From assembly GCA_045642445.1 (NCBI GenBank), contig JAZUIX010000069.1, positions 1 through 9,085 of the forward strand: DNA of 9,085 nucleotides. The letters run 5' to 3'. The notes beneath the pieces were generated by a model. It was not told the DNA's origin. It saw nothing but the letters and a program-made list of their open reading frames with translations, and did no database searches. The stretch comes from Colimorpha sp045642445. GTDB lineage: Bacteria; Bacteroidota; Bacteroidia; Bacteroidales; P3. Positions 7,044-9,085 of this stretch are shown piece by piece; within the stretch, counting starts at the first letter, position 1, and each line of letters begins with the position of its first letter. Made by a program: the position numbers and the translations under genes.

Positions 7044-7988
7044 TCAATTCGACGAAGTCGGAGAGAGGAAGTCGACAATCTGTTGTTCGCTAATATTGCG
7101 ATAATGGCAGGTGGCCGACACCTTGCCGTCCTCAACCAAGAAAACGATGGGGCGTTGTCCGTAAGTAATCAAAGCCCAAGTCATAAGAGGCACCTCGTGG
7201 GTGGGACGCAGGAATGAGGTGCTGTCAATAGTGAGGTCGACGACGGTGGTGTCTTTGGTAGGCATCAGGTTTAAGAAAAGGGTCGAATCCAAGTCGTTGC
7301 GACGGCAGATATAGGTCAGTTTCTCATCAGCCATCTTGCAGAAAGGACACCCAGGAGTAACAAACGCCACCACATGACGGCCTTCATCAAGATTATACTG
7401 AGCCAAATCGCCTTCGGGAGCAACGGCGCTATCGAATTTATCGGCATTATACACCTCCTCGGCAGGGCCGAAAAGCCAATTGTCGGGAGCCGAATAAACG
7501 AATACCGCCACTATCGGCAACACGATGGCAGGCAGCCAGAGGTACCATTTTGGGCGCCATTTCCACGGCTGCACACGCATTACCGGCAGCAGCCACAACA
7601 GCAGTACCGCATTCTTCAAAATCGACTGGATGGGGTTGAACTCCACCAGCGGACCCATACATTGGCAGCTCTCGTCGCGACCTAATAATGCGGCATACCC
7701 CAAGAACAACGTGAAACACACAAGCATCAGCAACGTGCAGATATTCACAAACTTGTTCCACACATTAGACAAGAGCCCTATCGCCACCAAGAGTTCGGCC
7801 ACAATCACCAGTCGGGCAACAATAAAGGTCATATTGAGCGAGAAGAACCCGTATGTGAAGACGTACATCTCAAACGTATCGATGTCGTACAGCTTCGACA
7901 AAGCCGACACCAAAAAGAGCACGCCCAACAACATCTTCATCACAAAAGCGGTCACCCGCATCGCCTTGGAAACAAAAGGTCTCATCAT
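7044..7988 (-). CDS. MauE/DoxX-like membrane protein with C-terminal thioredoxin-like domain
   Basis: A 314-residue inner-membrane protein. About five hydrophobic segments (roughly 15-31, 53-72, 81-102, 123-137, 149-166) form a DoxX/MauE-type core. After the third segment comes RDESCQCMGPL with Cys 108 and Cys 110, a CxC placed as in MauE-type redox membrane proteins. The second half is thioredoxin-like: VVAFVTPGCPFCKMADEKL with Cys 214 and Cys 217 as a CxxC pair, and RPIVFLVEDGKV (279-290) with Pro 280 in the cis-Pro position. The likely role is moving reducing equivalents or making and breaking disulfides in the periplasm; this is inferred from the family, and the partner is unknown. The start could be 7988 or the next Met at 7985. 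The gene lies 106 bp downstream of the small lipoprotein operon but behind that operon's terminator, so it probably has its own promoter. Confidence 0.85.
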   Translation of the reverse strand: MMRPFVSKAMRVTAFVMKMLLGVLFLVSALSKLYDIDTFEMYVFTYGFFSLNMTFIVARLVIVAELLVAIGLLSNVWNKFVNICTLLMLVCFTLFLGYAALLGRDESCQCMGPLVEFNPIQSILKNAVLLLWLLPVMRVQPWKWRPKWYLWLPAIVLPIVAVFVYSAPDNWLFGPAEEVYNADKFDSAVAPEGDLAQYNLDEGRHVVAFVTPGCPFCKMADEKLTYICRRNDLDSTLFLNLMPTKDTTVVDLTIDSTSFLRPTHEVPLMTWALITYGQRPIVFLVEDGKVSATCHYRNISEQQIVDFLSPTSSN

Positions 7989-8008
7989 AATTCAGACATT
8001 TTAACATT

Positions 8009-8034
8009 CAAACACATAGATAATCTCTGGACAA
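8009..8034 (-). promoter_or_regulatory. Possible promoter for the MauE/DoxX-like gene
   Basis: On the minus strand TGTGTTTG (8016-8009) differs from TAnnTTTG at one position, and TTG (8034-8032) lies 15 bp upstream, shorter than usual. Some promoter is needed here because the preceding operon ends in a strong terminator at 8042-8093. The exact boxes are uncertain. Confidence 0.3.
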
Positions 8035-8041
8035 CGAATCG

Positions 8042-8093
8042 AAAAAAATCTAGGTAGGTCCAATAAATTGCGTTGAATTTATCGAACCCACCT
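8042..8093 (-). terminator. Intrinsic terminator of the small lipoprotein operon
   Basis: One base after the third lipoprotein's stop codon, the minus strand reads AGGTGGGTTCGATAAATT (8093-8076), a 6-nt loop, AATTTATTGGACCTACCT (8069-8052), then AGA and seven T. In minus-strand RNA all 18 positions pair, three of them as G-U. In plus-strand RNA the same three would be A-C mismatches. This fixes the working direction as minus. Confidence 0.9.
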
Positions 8094-8094
8094 T

Positions 8095-8304
8095 TTAATA
8101 ATCCCATTCGCAAATCGAATAGGGACGGTAATTGGCATAATAAATCATCTGCTGGCACGAACCGCCACGTTCGTCAACCTCTTCGGGGGTGAAAAAATCG
8201 TGGCCGCCGTCATAGCGATAGCAATGGCACCGTTTGTTGCAAGCAGCAAACAGCATCACGCACAGCAGAGGAACGATCAATTTTACAGAAACGAACCTTC
8301 TCAC
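8095..8304 (-). CDS. Small Cys-rich lipoprotein, third in operon
   Basis: A 69-residue predicted lipoprotein. The signal peptide ends in LFAAC (Cys 22), followed by NKRCHCYRYDGG, a GGSCQQ motif and SICEW near the C-terminus. It thus shares with its two upstream neighbours the order lipid Cys, CxC, GxSC and a final Cys before an acidic residue. The start is GTG at 8304, overlapping the upstream stop codon as GTGA, which suggests translational coupling. The N-terminus MRRFVSVKL supports this start. The mature part is only about 48 residues. I do not recognise a named family. The paired cysteines could form disulfides or bind metal; neither is shown. Confidence 0.8.
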   Translation of the reverse strand: MRRFVSVKLIVPLLCVMLFAACNKRCHCYRYDGGHDFFTPEEVDERGGSCQQMIYYANYRPYSICEWDY

Positions 8305-8540
8305 TCTTCGGTGGTTTTCTCACACGTTACCGTGCGAATGGTACGCACCAGCATGCCGTCCTGTTCCTTTTCAAAACCTTGACGGGTGATGCTGCCACAC
8401 GACATACCTCTATCCAAATTGACCACCAACACGGCCTCAGGACCGCCATCGTTGGTGACACAACGGCAACTATGATTTTTCGAACATCCGGCCATCACAA
8501 CAAGTGAAACGACACCGAGGGCAATCAAAAATTTCTTCAT
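8301..8540 (-). CDS. Small Cys-rich lipoprotein, second in operon
   Basis: A 79-residue predicted lipoprotein. MKKFLIALGVVSLVVMAGC gives a textbook signal peptide with lipobox Cys 19. The mature part begins CSKNHSCRCVTNDGG, then has RGMSCGSI and ends with RTVTCEKTTEE. The CxC, GxSC and C-E positions line up with both neighbouring small lipoproteins, and the spacing from lipid Cys to CxC is the same as in the first gene (positions 1, 7 and 9 of the mature protein). It is separated by 11 bp from the upstream gene and overlaps the downstream gene by 4 bp, so the three form one operon. The function is unknown. A diverged tandem duplication is the simplest origin. Confidence 0.85.
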   Translation of the reverse strand: MKKFLIALGVVSLVVMAGCSKNHSCRCVTNDGGPEAVLVVNLDRGMSCGSITRQGFEKEQDGMLVRTIRTVTCEKTTEE

Positions 8541-8551
8541 AACGGCAAGGA

Positions 8552-8800
8552 TTAAAGTTCAACAACCAGAGAATCGTCGGCACCAAAAAGATGGTCGGTG
8601 CAGATAATCGAATCGATATGTATCGTGTCGAGTTCGTCGTGGTAACTGGCATAATTCAGTTTGTCGCAACTTCCCGACTTGATGGTGATGATGCGCGTAT
8701 CCTGCGAACCCAACACCGAGCAGCGGCAGTTCTTCTCTTTGGCGCATGACACACAAAGCAGAAGCACAGCCACACTTGCAAGAATCATTAACTTTTTCAT
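8552..8800 (-). CDS. Small Cys-rich lipoprotein, first in operon
   Basis: An 82-residue predicted lipoprotein starting MKKLMILASVAVLLLCVSC, with lipobox Cys 19. An in-frame ATG 21 bp upstream (8821) would add seven residues before the MKK, and it also lies almost on top of the -7 promoter box, so 8800 is the better start. The mature part has CAKEKNCRC, then KSGSCDKL and IICTDHLFG, matching the CxC, GxSC and final C motifs of the next two genes. The C-terminal tail GADDSLVVEL is acidic and longer than in the other two. The function is not known. It leads an operon with its own promoter and terminator. Confidence 0.85.
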   Translation of the reverse strand: MKKLMILASVAVLLLCVSCAKEKNCRCSVLGSQDTRIITIKSGSCDKLNYASYHDELDTIHIDSIICTDHLFGADDSLVVEL

Positions 8801-8825
8801 ATAATGTTGTAATAATTTCAAAATG

Positions 8826-8833
8826 CAAAAATA
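8826..8833 (-). promoter_or_regulatory. -7 promoter box of the lipoprotein operon
   Basis: The minus strand reads TATTTTTG, a full match to TAnnTTTG and the same octamer as in front of the GH20 gene. No clear -33 TTTG stands 17-21 bp upstream; that stretch is A/T only. The box lies 25 bp before the chosen start codon. Confidence 0.6.
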
Positions 8834-8860
8834 CGAAATTTTTTTTAATTATTATAATAT

Positions 8861-8881
8861 TGTGAATTGTGAATTGACAAT
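8861..8881. repeat. Short heptamer repeat (3 units)
   Basis: TGTGAAT, TGTGAAT and TGACAAT follow each other in 7-bp phase upstream of the lipoprotein operon promoter. Confidence 0.7.
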
Positions 8882-8900
8882 ATCAAAGGGCGACAGCCAC

Positions 8901-8942
8901 TTTTCACTCTTCATTCTTCACTTTTCACTCTTCATTCTTCAT
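8901..8942. repeat. Heptamer tandem array (6 units, 21-bp higher-order period)
   Basis: Six 7-bp units read TTTTCAC, TCTTCAT, TCTTCAC, TTTTCAC, TCTTCAT, TCTTCAT. Three units make a 21-bp block that is repeated with one change. On the minus strand the units are of the GTGAAAA/ATGAAGA type. The array lies upstream of the lipoprotein operon and seems unrelated in sequence to the octamer arrays, though similar in style. Confidence 0.85.
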
Positions 8943-8984
8943 TCAAAAAACGATTATCCGCATATAGGTGATTGTTTGAAAAAG

Positions 8985-9085
8985 TTGCCTGACGGCAAGA
9001 AATAAAGCCCTCTATCGAGGGGAAATAGTCGGCCCCTTCGGGGGAAATAGGGTTAGGGAAATATTTTGCCGACACGTTCACCTCG
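8985..9085. other. Hairpin cluster at right edge, no gene assigned
   Basis: Three small hairpins follow one another: TTGCC-TGAC-GGCAA (8985-8998), CCCTC-TATC-GAGGG (9008-9021) and CCCC-TTCG-GGGG (9033-9044, a UUCG tetraloop). GTCGGC (9028-9033) and GCCGAC (9068-9073) form an outer pair. Minus-strand frames are open here, one with a stop at 9053-9055 and one with a stop at 8932-8934, but neither shows a recognisable protein. The region could be the 3' end of a minus-strand gene plus its terminator, or part of an interspersed repeat. Confidence 0.4.

Noticed and set aside
8823..9005. A 60-codon plus-strand open frame across the heptamer array
   Set aside because: Much of it translates the tandem repeat, and it starts inside the opposite operon's promoter. 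There is no sign of a protein family.

Overview
The window looks like a chromosomal segment from a member of Bacteroidota, most likely order Bacteroidales. The evidence is an 804-residue protein with a type B type IX secretion (T9SS) sorting domain, lipoproteins with short signal peptides, start codons preceded by A-rich leaders instead of Shine-Dalgarno sequences, promoter boxes of the TAnnTTTG kind, and low-complexity octamer and heptamer repeats between genes. No rRNA, tRNA, CRISPR array or transposase gene was seen.

Left part (1-2391, minus strand): a lipoprotein of glycoside hydrolase family 20 is followed by the first 153 codons of hydE, the radical-SAM maturase of [FeFe] hydrogenase, which runs off the left edge. 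The GH20 protein keeps the fold and the polarising Asp but has Ala where the catalytic Glu should be. A divergent AT-rich promoter region (2392-2540) separates it from the plus-strand pair.

Middle part (2541-6520, plus strand): a MOP-superfamily polysaccharide flippase is followed by a secreted protein with an IgGFc-binding-like N-terminus, a PKD domain and the T9SS sorting domain. In both the minus-strand and the plus-strand gene pair, the spacer between stop and start codon is filled almost exactly by an array of 8-bp units (consensus near YTCGAAAA), read in the same orientation relative to the genes. This shared design is the most striking non-coding signal.

Right part (6521-9085): a 523-bp gene-free stretch holds a hairpin-rich element between two 35-bp direct repeats, then a bidirectional terminator. 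After it, on the minus strand, lies a MauE/DoxX-like membrane protein with a C-terminal thioredoxin-like domain. Upstream of that is a three-gene operon of very small lipoproteins that share one cysteine pattern (lipid Cys, CxC, GxSC, C-D/E or close), ended by a strong intrinsic terminator. The last 260 bp hold heptamer repeats and small hairpins but no gene that can be supported.

Functionally the neighbourhood is mostly cell envelope: a sugar lipid flippase, a secreted adhesin-like protein, surface or periplasmic lipoproteins and a membrane thiol-redox protein. Only hydE is cytosolic metabolism. The links between these units are inference from position alone.
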